Positions 8,250-18,493 are shown, numbered from the stretch's first letter. The stretch is DNA of 48,308 nucleotides from Candidatus Neomarinimicrobiota bacterium (GCA_022560655.1 JADFSS010000011.1:1-48308); one strand, 5' to 3'. Program-made: numbers and translations. The notes: generated by a model from the letters alone, not told the origin.

Positions 8250-11099
8250 TCAGGTCTTGGCGCCTCCCCCGTCCACAATTTTTACCACGGCGTTGTGAAA
8301 CTGCTGCCGTAGCGCCCTGATGCCGCCCCCTGCCCGGCTGGGATAGACCCGGTTGGTGAACAGCACCACCACCAGTTCACGGTCCGGGTCAATCCAGATG
8401 GAAGTGCCGGTGAAGCCGGTGTGGCCGAATGCCGCTGGCGAGAACGCGTCGCCCGCATGCGCGCTGGATGAGGCCATCTGCCAGGCCAGTGCCCGGCCTG
8501 AGCCTTTGGGCATGCCCTGCGGCCGCACAAAAGCATCCACCGTTTCCTCCCGCACCAGCCGCCGGCCCGAAATGACTCCGCCGTCAAAGTAGAGCGCGGC
8601 CAGTTTGGCCAGCTGATTGGCTGATGAAAATACGCCGGCGTGGGCCGAAACACCCCCCATGAAATAGGTGTTCTCATCATGCACGGTCCCACGTACCACT
8701 GCCTTGCGAATCTCACCGTCATACTCCGTGGGCACGATGCGTTCCATCCAGTCTGCCGGTGGATTATAGCCGGTGAAGGCCAGCTTCAGGGGGGTAAAAA
8801 CCCACTGCCGTGCCAGCCGGTCCATGCTCTGCCCCGTCACCTGCTCCGCAATGGTGGTGAAGAGGATCATGCCCAGGTCGCTGTACTGATATTTGCTGCC
8901 GGGCTCGAAGTCGAGTTCCGTCTCCTGGATCAAGTCGACCACTTGCTCGGGCTTGATGCCCAGTTTCCAAAATTGCAGCAACGGTTTGAGGCCGGACGAG
9001 TGGGTGAGCAGATGACGAATTGTGACCCGTTCCCTGCCGCCCCCCTTGAAACCAGGGAGGTAGTGCCAGACCGGTTCATCCAGGACCAGGTAGCGCCCGT
9101 CCACCAGTTCCATAGCCACGGTACCACCCACCAGCACCTTGGTGACACTGGCCAGATCATAAATGGAGGACGTGGTCACCGCGGGCGCGTCCGGCTCGTA
9201 GGTGAAGCGTCCGAAAGCCGTATCGGCCAGCACTTGCCCGCGCTGGGCAATGAAGACTTGCGCGCCGGGGACCACACTGTCCGCAATGGCATTGGCAAGC
9301 ACGGTAAAAGCCGGGCCGAAATCGGGTCGGGTGGGCGACTCACCGAAGGCGTTGACCCTGGCATGACGCACCAGCCCATGACCGCGAGGGTGCTGGTCAT
9401 CCAGGGTTACGGGGAGTTTGCCGGATATGTCCGTGCGGCCAAAGATGGCGTCCGCCATGGCCCGCAGACTGACGGCCCCATAGCCATAACCGCACAGGTA
9501 GGTGGGGATCACTTTCAGGGAGGGCAGGTAGGGGCTGCCAAAACTGACGACGGTAAAGGGGATGCCAGCCTTGTTCAGGGCAACCAGCAGCTGCTGATGG
9601 GAGGCATCAATGGTGCTGACGCCCTTGTCCATACTGATACGCACCAGGGCCGTCACGAGGGTGGCCTTGGAGGACCTGGCCGCCTGCACCAGCTCTTTGA
9701 TGCGCGTGCTGGAGAGCCCGTCGTTCACGACAAAGGATTTAACGCGTCCGGCGCCATAGGTGCTTTCCACGTTGCGCGAAAAGGGGAGCAGGCGCTCCCT
9801 GAGGTCGTCATCCATGGAAATGAGAATGTGGGTGAGGGACTGCCCCCGGCCGGGTCTGAGCGGTATCAGGCCGGCATCGTCTTTCACGAGAGTGATGGAC
9901 TTCCTGGCGATGTCGCGGGCTGCGGACCGGAATTCGGCCAGCCCCACCTGCCGTTGGATACTCTCGCGGGTGAGCATGCGACGCTCCTCATACAGCCCCA
10001 GGTCGGCCTTCATTTTCAGCACCCGCCGGACAGATGTTTCGATGCGCTCTCGGCTGATGCGCCCCGATTCAACCGCCCGCACGATGGCGTCAACGGTCTG
10101 GTCTACGTACAGCGGCAACAGCACCATGTCGTTGCCCGCCTCAATGGAGAGAACGGCCGCTTCGCCCGACCAATTGCCCGCCGTAATGGCGCCCATCTCC
10201 ATGCCGTCGGTCACGATGAGGCCGTCGAAGCCGAACTCGCCGCGCAAGAGCTGCTCAATGATGATTTCCGACTGCGTTGCCGGCCGGTTGCTGGCGTCCA
10301 GACCGGGCACGGCAATGTGGCCCACCATGACCATCTTGACGCCCGCGGCGGTGGCAGCCTTGAACGGGGCGAGTTCGGTCTTGATCAGGGCATCCCTGCT
10401 CCCTGGAATCAGCGCCAGGCTGGTGTGGCTGTCGGTGGCGGTGTTGCCGTGGCCCGGATAGTGCTTGGCACAGGCCACCAGGCCATGCTCCTGCGCCCCA
10501 CGTATGAAGGCCGTTCCCATGCGCTCTACTATCGCCGGGCTATCGCTGTACGCACGGAAATTGATGATGGGGTTGTCAGGATTGTTATTCACATCCATGA
10601 CCGGCGCGAAGACGATGTGCACGCCCATGGCCCTGGCTTCGAGGGCAGTGATGCGTCCCTGCTGGTAGGCGTTATCCTCATCGAACGTGGCAGCCACGGC
10701 CATATTGGATGGAAACATGGTGGCGCCTTCGATCTGTTGACCCACGCCCCGCTCGAAATCAGCCGCTACCAGCAGGGGAATCGGCGCCAGGCGCTGAAAG
10801 CGCTGGAGGTTGGTGAAGGTACCGTCCACACTTCCGCGATAGGTGATCAGGCCGCCCACCTGGTCCTCGGCGACCCAGCGCTCTACGTCGCGACGATAAC
10901 TGTTATCGGCGCTATAGTAGTACCCTTCCACCCGCACCATGATCAGCTGGGCCACCTGCTGGCGCAGGCTGAGACTGGCCACTTGCACAGGCTTTCGATG
11001 CCAAACGGCGGGCTCCGGCGCTTGTCTGGGACCGGTGGCACAGGCACCCGCCAGCAGAGCAATCAAGATGAGAACAACCCACGACTTAATCTTCAACAT
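8250..11099 (-). CDS. lipoprotein fusion of GH3 beta-N-acetylglucosaminidase (NagZ-like) and serine beta-lactamase-like hydrolase
   Basis: The 949-residue product begins with a lipoprotein signal (lipobox LLAGAC, cysteine near residue 20). A GH3 NagZ-type catalytic domain follows, with KHYPGHGNTATDSHTSL carrying the His-Asp catalytic dyad and the nucleophile Asp in IVTDGMEMG. A GH3 C-terminal domain leads into a class C beta-lactamase/esterase-like domain with SVTK (S-x-x-K), YSD (Y-x-N-like) and GHTGFTG. NagZ removes GlcNAc from muropeptides, and the second domain could act on peptide stems or be a D-Ala-type esterase. Being lipid-anchored, it would work in the periplasm. The start at 11099 overlaps the end of alr by 14 bp and has GGAG upstream. 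Similar fusions exist in Bacteroidota. Confidence 0.9.
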   Translation of the reverse strand: MLKIKSWVVLILIALLAGACATGPRQAPEPAVWHRKPVQVASLSLRQQVAQLIMVRVEGYYYSADNSYRRDVERWVAEDQVGGLITYRGSVDGTFTNLQRFQRLAPIPLLVAADFERGVGQQIEGATMFPSNMAVAATFDEDNAYQQGRITALEARAMGVHIVFAPVMDVNNNPDNPIINFRAYSDSPAIVERMGTAFIRGAQEHGLVACAKHYPGHGNTATDSHTSLALIPGSRDALIKTELAPFKAATAAGVKMVMVGHIAVPGLDASNRPATQSEIIIEQLLRGEFGFDGLIVTDGMEMGAITAGNWSGEAAVLSIEAGNDMVLLPLYVDQTVDAIVRAVESGRISRERIETSVRRVLKMKADLGLYEERRMLTRESIQRQVGLAEFRSAARDIARKSITLVKDDAGLIPLRPGRGQSLTHILISMDDDLRERLLPFSRNVESTYGAGRVKSFVVNDGLSSTRIKELVQAARSSKATLVTALVRISMDKGVSTIDASHQQLLVALNKAGIPFTVVSFGSPYLPSLKVIPTYLCGYGYGAVSLRAMADAIFGRTDISGKLPVTLDDQHPRGHGLVRHARVNAFGESPTRPDFGPAFTVLANAIADSVVPGAQVFIAQRGQVLADTAFGRFTYEPDAPAVTTSSIYDLASVTKVLVGGTVAMELVDGRYLVLDEPVWHYLPGFKGGGRERVTIRHLLTHSSGLKPLLQFWKLGIKPEQVVDLIQETELDFEPGSKYQYSDLGMILFTTIAEQVTGQSMDRLARQWVFTPLKLAFTGYNPPADWMERIVPTEYDGEIRKAVVRGTVHDENTYFMGGVSAHAGVFSSANQLAKLAALYFDGGVISGRRLVREETVDAFVRPQGMPKGSGRALAWQMASSSAHAGDAFSPAAFGHTGFTGTSIWIDPDRELVVVLFTNRVYPSRAGGGIRALRQQFHNAVVKIVDGGGAKT

Positions 11100-12204
11100 A
11101 ATGACGCTCCACTCGGGATCCAACCCGCACCATAAGTTCATATGGGATCGTCCCGGCCAGCCGGGCCTGATGTTCAAGTCTCAGGCGCGGGTCCTGGCTG
11201 AGGCCCCACAGCAAAGCCTCTTCGCCAATGGGATACTCCTCGCCGCGCAGGTCGATACTGCAGAGGTCCATGGACAGGCCGCCAATCATGGGATAGACAG
11301 CGTGGCCCAATTCCACCAGACCCGTGTCAGAAAAACTGCCCTGGATGCCATCCGCATAGCCAATCTGCAAAATGCCCGCTGTGGTATCCTCCTCCGCGCG
11401 GAAGCGGCGATTGTAGCCCACTGGTGTTCCCCTGGGAACCCCCTTGATCATGACCAGCGGCGCCTTCAAGTCCATCACCGGCTGCACCTCAAAAGGTGGC
11501 CGCACGTATTCCGAGGGGCGCACACCGTACAGCAGGATGCCCGGGCGCACCATGTTAAATATGGCTTTGGGCTCGCGGGCCAAGGCAGCACTGTTGGCTA
11601 CATGAAAATACTTCACGTCGAGGGACAGCTTGCGGACGGTATGGACAAATTCGGTGAAGCGGGCAAGCTGATAGCGCAGGTAGCTCAAATCCTCCTCATC
11701 GGCGGTGGCGAAATGAGAATAGATACCCTCCAGCCGGATGAACGGCAGCTTCTTCACCTCCTGCAGCACCTCAATGGCAGCTGCATAGGGGACCCCCAAC
11801 CGGGTCATGCCCGTATCCACCTTAAGGTGCACAACGTAGTCGGCGCCCGTGCTATCGTGGTGGGCGGCCAAGGTCAAAACATCATCGCTGCCGTGCAGAG
11901 TCAGGCGGATATCCTGTTGAATATACTTGTCCAGCGTGGGGCGGTCGAACCGGCCCATGTGCAGAATCATCTGGCTCAGGCCAGCCGCCCGCAGGTCGAG
12001 CGCTTCCTGGAGCAGGGCTACGCCAAAGCCATGCACGCCGGCCTCGGCCAACGCCCTGGAAACTGGCAGCAGCCCGTGCCCATAGCCATCGGCTTTCACG
12101 ATGGCCAACACCTTCGCATTGCCTACGTGGTTGGTAAGCGCGCGGAAGTTGGACCTCAGCCGGCCCAAGTGGATATCAGCCCGAGGTGCGAACAAGTCGC
12201 TCAC
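11086..12204 (-). CDS. alr: alanine racemase
   Basis: This PLP enzyme makes D-alanine for peptidoglycan. The 372 residues include the PLP-lysine motif VKADGYGHG near the N terminus and the catalytic-tyrosine region IGYADGIQ in the C-terminal domain. The GTG at 12204 overlaps the upstream kinase by 29 bp. A TTG three codons in (12195) has better spacing from the GGAG there, so the exact start is uncertain. It lies between a GlcNAc-type kinase and a NagZ fusion, consistent with cell-wall turnover and reuse. Confidence 0.95.
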   Translation of the reverse strand: MSDLFAPRADIHLGRLRSNFRALTNHVGNAKVLAIVKADGYGHGLLPVSRALAEAGVHGFGVALLQEALDLRAAGLSQMILHMGRFDRPTLDKYIQQDIRLTLHGSDDVLTLAAHHDSTGADYVVHLKVDTGMTRLGVPYAAAIEVLQEVKKLPFIRLEGIYSHFATADEEDLSYLRYQLARFTEFVHTVRKLSLDVKYFHVANSAALAREPKAIFNMVRPGILLYGVRPSEYVRPPFEVQPVMDLKAPLVMIKGVPRGTPVGYNRRFRAEEDTTAGILQIGYADGIQGSFSDTGLVELGHAVYPMIGGLSMDLCSIDLRGEEYPIGEEALLWGLSQDPRLRLEHQARLAGTIPYELMVRVGSRVERHYVED

Positions 12205-13159
12205 TCCAATTGTGCTTCAGGGCAGCCAGATCCACCTCTACCTCATGGAGCCGGCAGGCCATGAGTCCGGCCCCGAATACGGGGTCAATCTCGGGGGCCC
12301 GCCACTCGATTGCGGGCACGTCGTAGCACAAGGATTCCGCGAGCAGCCGCCGAAACAGGGGGCTGTTCTCAATGACGGCCCCATGCATGCCAATTACCAT
12401 GCTGTCCTGGCGCAGTCCGGCCTCCTCGATCATGCCCAGCAGGTCGTCAGCCAAACTGCGCGTCCCCTCCTGGACCATGGCCAGCGCAGCTTCGTTGCCC
12501 TCCTCGGCCAGGACGCAGACGGTTTTCCCCAGAAGGGCTGTGGCGGCCACCATATTCTCGGCAGCGCCCATCAATCGAGCCGCCTCGTCAAAGCTGTCCG
12601 CCCCGCTGGCGGCCGTAATGCGGTCGCGGAGCTCATCCAGTTGCTCGTCAGACGCGCGCTCATTCATAATCAGCTGCACCATGGCCTGCTTGCCTAGCCA
12701 GTAGCCACCACCGGGATCGCCGCCCAACTGCGGGCCACGTCCGCTGGCGCGGAAGGTCTGGCCGGCGCTGTCGCGGGCCCACCCTATGGCCCCGGTGCCT
12801 ACGCAAACCAGCACGCCCGGCGCCGTACCCCACACCGTTTCGTAGGCCGCCTCCACATCCGATGTCACCAGCGACCGGTCGGATACGCCCAAGGCGTCCA
12901 ACTCCTTGAGCAGGCGCTCCCTGGCATCCTGGTTGGATACCCCCGCCACGCCCACATTGACCAGGTCAACCCCCTCGATGCCCAGGCCGCTCTGGTCCGC
13001 TAGTTCGGCGACAAACAAGCCCAATAGCTGCTCTGCATCGGCGTCCGCGCGACTGAGCGAAGTGGCTTCGGTTTCCCGGTGCACGCTCACCGCGCCCCCC
13101 TCGGTAAACAAAACCCCCCTTGTGCGGGAGGCGCCGCCGTCGATGCTGAGGATGACCAC
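12176..13159 (-). CDS. BadF/BadG-family sugar kinase, probable N-acetylglucosamine kinase
   Basis: This 327-residue ASKHA-fold ATPase has a phosphate-1 loop DGGASRTRGVL, a phosphate-2 loop GTGAIGWA and a GGDPGGGYWLG motif typical of the GlcNAc-kinase branch of PF01869. It would phosphorylate an amino sugar released from muropeptides. The gene starts with GTG at 13159, 25 bp after polA, and overlaps alr. Its position before alr and the NagZ fusion supports a role in GlcNAc (or MurNAc) salvage. The exact substrate, GlcNAc versus MurNAc, is inference. Confidence 0.85.
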   Translation of the reverse strand: MVILSIDGGASRTRGVLFTEGGAVSVHRETEATSLSRADADAEQLLGLFVAELADQSGLGIEGVDLVNVGVAGVSNQDARERLLKELDALGVSDRSLVTSDVEAAYETVWGTAPGVLVCVGTGAIGWARDSAGQTFRASGRGPQLGGDPGGGYWLGKQAMVQLIMNERASDEQLDELRDRITAASGADSFDEAARLMGAAENMVAATALLGKTVCVLAEEGNEAALAMVQEGTRSLADDLLGMIEEAGLRQDSMVIGMHGAVIENSPLFRRLLAESLCYDVPAIEWRAPEIDPVFGAGLMACRLHEVEVDLAALKHNWSERLVRTSG

Positions 13160-13184
13160 TGGCTAGACCACCGCCCCGGCCGAT

Positions 13185-15893
13185 CTAATGCGCTTCATAC
13201 CAGCTGGGTCCAAAACCCCAGTCAACCTTCAGCGGCACGTCCAGCGTCATGGCCGACTCCATCTCTGGCACCACCATGTCCCGCAGGCGTTGCACCTCGT
13301 CATCGGGGGTCTCGAAAAGCAATTCATCATGAATCTGAAGGATCATCTTTGACCCGAAATTTTCCGCGCTCAGCCGCTTCTGTATCTGAATCATGGCGAG
13401 CTTGATCAGCTCTGCGGCGGTGCCCTGGATAGGCATGTTCACGGCAATCCGTTCATCAGCGCTGCGCAGTCGCTGGTTACCCGACTTGATATAGGGCAGC
13501 TTCCGTCGGCGGCCAAGGATGGTCTTGACATACCCGTCTGAGCGCGCCTGTTCCAGCAAATCATCGATGAACTTACGAATGCCGGGATAGGTGTTGAAGT
13601 ACCGGTCGATGAGCTCCCGGCCCTCCTGTATCGTGATGTCCAGCTCCTGGGACATGCGAAAGGGACCCGCACCGTATAGAATGCCAAAGTTCACCACCTT
13701 GGCGGTGCGGCGCTGTTCGGGCGTTATCTCCTCGGCGGGTGTCTGAAACACCATGGCAGCGGTCTGGGCATGAATATCCATCCCCGCGCGAAAGGCCTCC
13801 AGCAGGGTCGCTTCGCCGGCCATGTGCGCCATGATGCGCAGCTCGATCTGGGAATAGTCCGCCGAGAATATGCCCCAGCCGGATTCCTGGGCGCGGAAGG
13901 CCCGCCGGATTTCCCTGCCCAGCTCGGTGCGAATAGGGATGTTCTGAAAGTTAGGGTCCCGGCTGGAAAGCCTGCCGGTGGCGGCGGTGGTCTGGCTGAA
14001 GGAGCTGTGTACGCGGCCGGTGCCCGACAGTACCAGGGCTGGAAAGGCGTCCACATAGGTCGACTTGAGCTTCTTCACCTGCCGGTAATCCAGTATCAGC
14101 TTGGGCAGCGGGTGCTGGTCCTTCAGCATTTCCAGAACGGTGACATCCGTGCTACGCTTGCGCACTTCCTTCAGGGCCAACTCGTCAAACAGCACCACGG
14201 CCAACTGCTGGGGCGAGTTGATGTTGAAGGTGGCATCGGCTGCAGCGTAGATTTCCTGTTCCAGTCCCGCGATACTCTCCGCCAACTCCCCGGACATGCG
14301 CTCCAGCAGGGGCAGGTCCAGAAAGACGCCGCTGCGCTCCATTTCCACGAGCACCGGTATAAGGGGTATTTCAATGCTCCCGATTGTGTCGCTGAGACCA
14401 TCGCGCTCCAACTGCGCCTGCAGGAGTGGGTACAGGAGCCCGGCCACATCGGCGTCTTCCGTGGCATAGTGGGCGATCTGCGCCAGAGGCACGTCAGCCA
14501 TGGAGCGCTGCTCTTTGCCCCGCTTACCGATGAGCTCCTCGATGGGCACCATGGGGTAGTTGAGGTAGCGCTCGCTCAAAACATCCAATTTATAGGTGGG
14601 GGCTTCCGGGTCCACCAGGTGGGCGGCTATCATGGTGTCAAACACAATACCCCGTAGCGCGACATCGTAGCGGGTCATCACCAGTGCGTCGTATTTGATA
14701 TTCTGGCCAAGTATGGGCCGCTCGGGGTCCTCAAGCAGCGGTTTCAGCCGCTCCAACAGGTAGGGCAGTTCCAGGCCCGGTTGCTGCTCCCGTTCAGGGT
14801 ATTGAACGGGTACATACCAGCCGTGGTGCGGCCGCGTGGAGAACGACAGCCCCACAATGTCCGCCTCAAGGGGCGTTATGGAGGTGGTCTCCAGATCAAA
14901 TGAAAGCCATTCCGCCGCTGATAGCTCCTTGAGCATGGCGTCCAGCTCTGCTTCCGTCATGACGATCTCATAATCTTTTTCGGGCATCTCCACTTCTGGT
15001 GGCGCCTCTTGACCGGCCAGTGCCAGCAGATCGGCAATCATGGCCCTGATCTCCAGCTCCTTCAAGGCCTCGGCGGCGGCGGAGAAGTCCATCACCTGCA
15101 CCGACATTTCATCCAGCCCGATCTCCAGTGGCACATCGCAGTCGATGGTCACCAGCTCCTTGGAGAGCAGCGCCAGCTCGCGACCGCTTTCGAGCCCATC
15201 ACGGGCACGCTTGTTGGCCACCTCACCGGCGTGACTCAGCACATTTTCCAGAGAGCCGTACTTAGCAAGGAGCTTCCGGGCCGTCTTCTCCCCTACCCCC
15301 GGTACGCCGGGGACGTTGTCGGAACTGTCGCCCATCAGTCCCAGCAGATCAATCATCCTTTCCGGGGGCACGCCCCAACGCTCCTCGACCTTCGCCCGAT
15401 CGTAGATGGAGGCAGGCATTCTGGCACGGCCGGGCATGTAGACAAAGGTGTCATCGGAGACCAGTTGCAGCATATCCTTGTCACCGGTCACCAGGTAGGT
15501 CTGCCAGCCCTTGCCCTCCGCCCGGGTGGCCAGGGTGCCCATGATGTCGTCGGCCTCGTAGCCGGGCATTCTCAGCACCGGTACTTTCAGGGCCGCCAGA
15601 ACCTGGTCGAGCGGCTCGATTTGGGAGACCAGCTCCTCGGGCATCTTCTCCCGGGTGGCCTTGTATTCGGTGTAAATCTTGTGACGGAAGGTTTTTTCAC
15701 GCGCATCGAAGGTAATCGCCAGATGGTTGGGCGACTCCTCCCTCAGCAGGCGAACCAGGGTGGCCATAAACCCGAAGATGCCTGAAGTGACCTGCCCGGT
15801 GGAGGTGATAAGGGGATTGCGGATCATGGCAAAGTGGGCCCGGTAGAACAGGGCCGTGCCATCAAGGACAAACAGACGCTGGGGATCAGCCAT
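13185..15893 (-). CDS. polA: DNA polymerase I
   Basis: The 902-residue enzyme has all three activities. The N-terminal 5'-3' exonuclease occupies about residues 1-290. The 3'-5' exonuclease has an intact DLETTS metal-binding motif, so proofreading is probably active. The polymerase domain shows motif A (DYSQIELRIMAHM), motif B/O-helix (RRTAKVVNFGILYG) and motif C (QIHDELLFE). It fills gaps and removes RNA primers. ATG at 15893 (MADPQRLFVLDGTALFYRAH) matches the family start; the frame could open with TTG at 15917. It probably leads the kinase-alr-nagZ run. Confidence 0.97.
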   Translation of the reverse strand: MADPQRLFVLDGTALFYRAHFAMIRNPLITSTGQVTSGIFGFMATLVRLLREESPNHLAITFDAREKTFRHKIYTEYKATREKMPEELVSQIEPLDQVLAALKVPVLRMPGYEADDIMGTLATRAEGKGWQTYLVTGDKDMLQLVSDDTFVYMPGRARMPASIYDRAKVEERWGVPPERMIDLLGLMGDSSDNVPGVPGVGEKTARKLLAKYGSLENVLSHAGEVANKRARDGLESGRELALLSKELVTIDCDVPLEIGLDEMSVQVMDFSAAAEALKELEIRAMIADLLALAGQEAPPEVEMPEKDYEIVMTEAELDAMLKELSAAEWLSFDLETTSITPLEADIVGLSFSTRPHHGWYVPVQYPEREQQPGLELPYLLERLKPLLEDPERPILGQNIKYDALVMTRYDVALRGIVFDTMIAAHLVDPEAPTYKLDVLSERYLNYPMVPIEELIGKRGKEQRSMADVPLAQIAHYATEDADVAGLLYPLLQAQLERDGLSDTIGSIEIPLIPVLVEMERSGVFLDLPLLERMSGELAESIAGLEQEIYAAADATFNINSPQQLAVVLFDELALKEVRKRSTDVTVLEMLKDQHPLPKLILDYRQVKKLKSTYVDAFPALVLSGTGRVHSSFSQTTAATGRLSSRDPNFQNIPIRTELGREIRRAFRAQESGWGIFSADYSQIELRIMAHMAGEATLLEAFRAGMDIHAQTAAMVFQTPAEEITPEQRRTAKVVNFGILYGAGPFRMSQELDITIQEGRELIDRYFNTYPGIRKFIDDLLEQARSDGYVKTILGRRRKLPYIKSGNQRLRSADERIAVNMPIQGTAAELIKLAMIQIQKRLSAENFGSKMILQIHDELLFETPDDEVQRLRDMVVPEMESAMTLDVPLKVDWGFGPSWYEAH

Positions 15894-15991
15894 CGCTGGG
15901 AGCCATGTTAGTGACAATCGTCCGGCGCGACAAGTCCGCAGTCGCCCCGCTCAAGACGCGGTCGGGCCGCCTGCCGCGGGTGGTTTAACCG

Positions 15992-18493
15992 TTACAGTCG
16001 CAGTGCCAGCTCGACGAAATAGCTGCGCGTGGCCGCCGGCCAGTAGACGTCCACCCGGTACGGGCCATCATCCCAATCCCAGTAGTTGTACCCGAACGTT
16101 TCGTACAGCGCATCCAGGGCGTTGGTGACCTTAAAGCTGAGGGTCGCCGCTGATGGCCGCAAGCCGAGCAACCTGGCGGGCCGCAGCACCAGCCCAATAT
16201 TGAGCACCCGCGAGGGATCGATGGCCGCTTCCGCCGTATTCTGCCGGTCGATGAAAATCCTGCCCGTAAAGCGGGCCTCGCCCCACAGTTCCAGCCAATC
16301 GACCGTCCAATTCAGCCGCAGGCGGCCCATACTCTGGGGATGGCCCGGAATTTGGTTGCCCCCGTGGTTCACCGAGGAGTCAACCTGCCACTCGAAGGTG
16401 GTGTAGTCCACAAACCGGTTGTCGGCCACGGTCAGGGAACCGTCAAGGGCCAGCTGGTCCGTGAGCTGTTGGGAAAACTCAACCTCCAGCCCGCGGTGCA
16501 CGGTGAGGTCGGCGTTACCATGTTTCAGGACGCCGTCATCGGTGATGGTGCGATAGCTGAGGGGGATGAGCTCGTTCTGGAACCACATGTTGTATAGGCC
16601 GGTGGTCACCCGCAACCCGGGGGAGCGATACGTCCAGCCCAGCTCCAGGTCCCACAGCTCTTCGGCCTGGACCAGGGGTGTATCCAGGTCTTTACGGACC
16701 GCGGGCGCCCCGTCCAGGGCCGGCACCGCCCAGGGATCGTCGGCATCATAGATGTCGCTGTCAGCCGGTTCCCGTTGGGCCCGGGCCAGATTTACGTAGA
16801 CGGCTGTGCGCCTGCCGGTTACAACATGGAGTCCAGCCTTGGGAGCGATAAACGTGTAGGCCAATTCGTATTGATAGGGCTGCGTATAGGCCCCTATTTC
16901 TTCCTGATCAAACTGATAGCGGTGCCTCGTGATGCCTAGATCGGCCACCGCCGACAGGCTCGCCCCCAGCCGGAATACGGAGTGAACATATACCGACCCG
17001 CTGGTCTTGGCCGTCGCGTAGCGGTAGTATTCTACCGGCCCGGAAAAATCATGCCCGTCGTCCACCGGTCGCACCTCCCCGAAGTGAGTTGCCCCATAGC
17101 TGCGAAAACTGCCGCCCACCACCAGCGTGCCCCACGACCTGCGCAGGGTAGTCTGCGGGATCACCCCCCAATAGCCGTTGACCAGCCACTTCCGACGCAT
17201 GAGATCGACACTCTGGACGGTGTCCGGTAGCACATGCTTGAGATTATACTCCCACACATCGCGCCCCCCTTTGAACTGATCGTAAAAGCCGCGCCCCGAC
17301 ACTCCGTATAGGGTCACCGAGAACAGGCCCTGATCGCGCTTCACGGCGTGCTGTAGCGACAGGATGTTCTGCCTGAAAACATCCCGGTTGGCATCCTTGC
17401 TGCCCCCATTGTATTCCGGATCCGAGTAAAAATTGTAGCGGCGGGATTCACGGTCATCCAGGTCAAAATCAAATTGGGGACTGATGCCATCCCAAGAGAA
17501 GTGGGTCACTTCGGAACCGGAGATCAATTCCAGTTTGGTGCTTGAAAGGGGTCGGAGGCGCTCGGCAATGAGGTGCCCCGCGTCCTGCCGGGTGCCACTG
17601 CCCAGGCGATAGCCTGCGCTGTGGATACCGCTGTAGCGCCCATAGAGCGTGAGTGCCTGCCCCGCCAGCGGCTGCCCCGACCACTGCACCGCCAGCTTAC
17701 GGCTGGGGGAGACAAAGCCCCGGTCGGTAAAGTCTCCGTAGCCCGCCTTCATGGTTAGCCCCGGCGGGAGCGCCCGGGGGCTGGTCATCAGATTCACCGA
17801 GCCCCCCAATGAGGTTGTACCATACAGCGAATTCCCAATCCCCCGCTGTATCTGCACTTCGCCACTGCCGGCCAGAATGTCCCCGTGGTCCACCCAGTAC
17901 ACCTGGTGGCTTTCGGGGTCGTTGAGGGGGATGCCGTTGATCATCACGCCAATGCGGTCCTGATCGAAGCCACGAATTTTCAAATAGGTGTAGCCGACAC
18001 CGTTGCCGGCGTCGGAGAAGGCATACACACCGGGGACGCCGCTCAGGGCCATGGGCACGTCATCTACGCCGGCTGAGGCGAAGTCGCGCTGGCCCAGCGT
18101 CGTAAAGGCTATGGGGCTCTGGCCCGCTTCGGCTCGCGTGGCCGTTACGAACACCGGCTCCCCCAGCAGCAATCTGGCGTTCAGGGCCAGTTGCAGCGGC
18201 TCAGGGGCCGCCACGGTCTGCTGAGTCACCGGCACATCTAGAGGCTCATAGGCGATATGCGTCAGGCGCAGCACCTGGCCCGGTTCCACCGCCAAACGGA
18301 ACCACCCCTCCGGGTCGCTGATGGTGCCCACGTCGGTGCCCACGATGACCACGTTGACCCTTGCTATGCCCAGCTGGGTGTCCCTATCGGTGATGCGGGC
18401 ATGAACGCGCGAGCCCGCGCTGAGTTGCGCGGGTGCCAAGACAAGGAAAAGCGCCGAGACAATGATCCGACGCCAGATAGGATTCGATTGCAT
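15992..18493 (-). CDS. TonB-dependent outer-membrane receptor under TPP control, probable thiamine uptake
   Basis: The 833-residue product has a signal peptide, then a carboxypeptidase-regulatory-like beta-sandwich (about residues 28-110) with GTDVGTISDPEGWF. The plug domain includes LSGVPGVYAFSDAGNGVGY, IRGFDQDR, NGIPLNDPESHQVYWVDHG and SLYGTTSLGGSVNLM. A 22-strand-type beta-barrel ends in YFVELALRL. It imports a ligand with TonB-ExbBD energy. A TPP riboswitch ends at its start codon, which makes thiamine or a thiamine precursor the likely ligand; TPP-regulated receptors of this kind are known in Bacteroidota. ATG at 18493 with GGAGG five to six bases upstream fixes the start. Confidence 0.92.
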   Translation of the reverse strand: MQSNPIWRRIIVSALFLVLAPAQLSAGSRVHARITDRDTQLGIARVNVVIVGTDVGTISDPEGWFRLAVEPGQVLRLTHIAYEPLDVPVTQQTVAAPEPLQLALNARLLLGEPVFVTATRAEAGQSPIAFTTLGQRDFASAGVDDVPMALSGVPGVYAFSDAGNGVGYTYLKIRGFDQDRIGVMINGIPLNDPESHQVYWVDHGDILAGSGEVQIQRGIGNSLYGTTSLGGSVNLMTSPRALPPGLTMKAGYGDFTDRGFVSPSRKLAVQWSGQPLAGQALTLYGRYSGIHSAGYRLGSGTRQDAGHLIAERLRPLSSTKLELISGSEVTHFSWDGISPQFDFDLDDRESRRYNFYSDPEYNGGSKDANRDVFRQNILSLQHAVKRDQGLFSVTLYGVSGRGFYDQFKGGRDVWEYNLKHVLPDTVQSVDLMRRKWLVNGYWGVIPQTTLRRSWGTLVVGGSFRSYGATHFGEVRPVDDGHDFSGPVEYYRYATAKTSGSVYVHSVFRLGASLSAVADLGITRHRYQFDQEEIGAYTQPYQYELAYTFIAPKAGLHVVTGRRTAVYVNLARAQREPADSDIYDADDPWAVPALDGAPAVRKDLDTPLVQAEELWDLELGWTYRSPGLRVTTGLYNMWFQNELIPLSYRTITDDGVLKHGNADLTVHRGLEVEFSQQLTDQLALDGSLTVADNRFVDYTTFEWQVDSSVNHGGNQIPGHPQSMGRLRLNWTVDWLELWGEARFTGRIFIDRQNTAEAAIDPSRVLNIGLVLRPARLLGLRPSAATLSFKVTNALDALYETFGYNYWDWDDGPYRVDVYWPAATRSYFVELALRL

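Noticed and set aside
8640-11135. Very long open frame (831 codons) on the plus strand
   Set aside because: It is the exact antisense of the NagZ/beta-lactamase fusion, whose catalytic motifs are clear; the antisense product is His/Gly-rich and shows no domains. It arises from GC-rich codon bias.
10939-12264. 441-codon open frame on the plus strand
   Set aside because: It is antisense to alr and the ends of two neighbours; shadow of GC-rich coding sequence.
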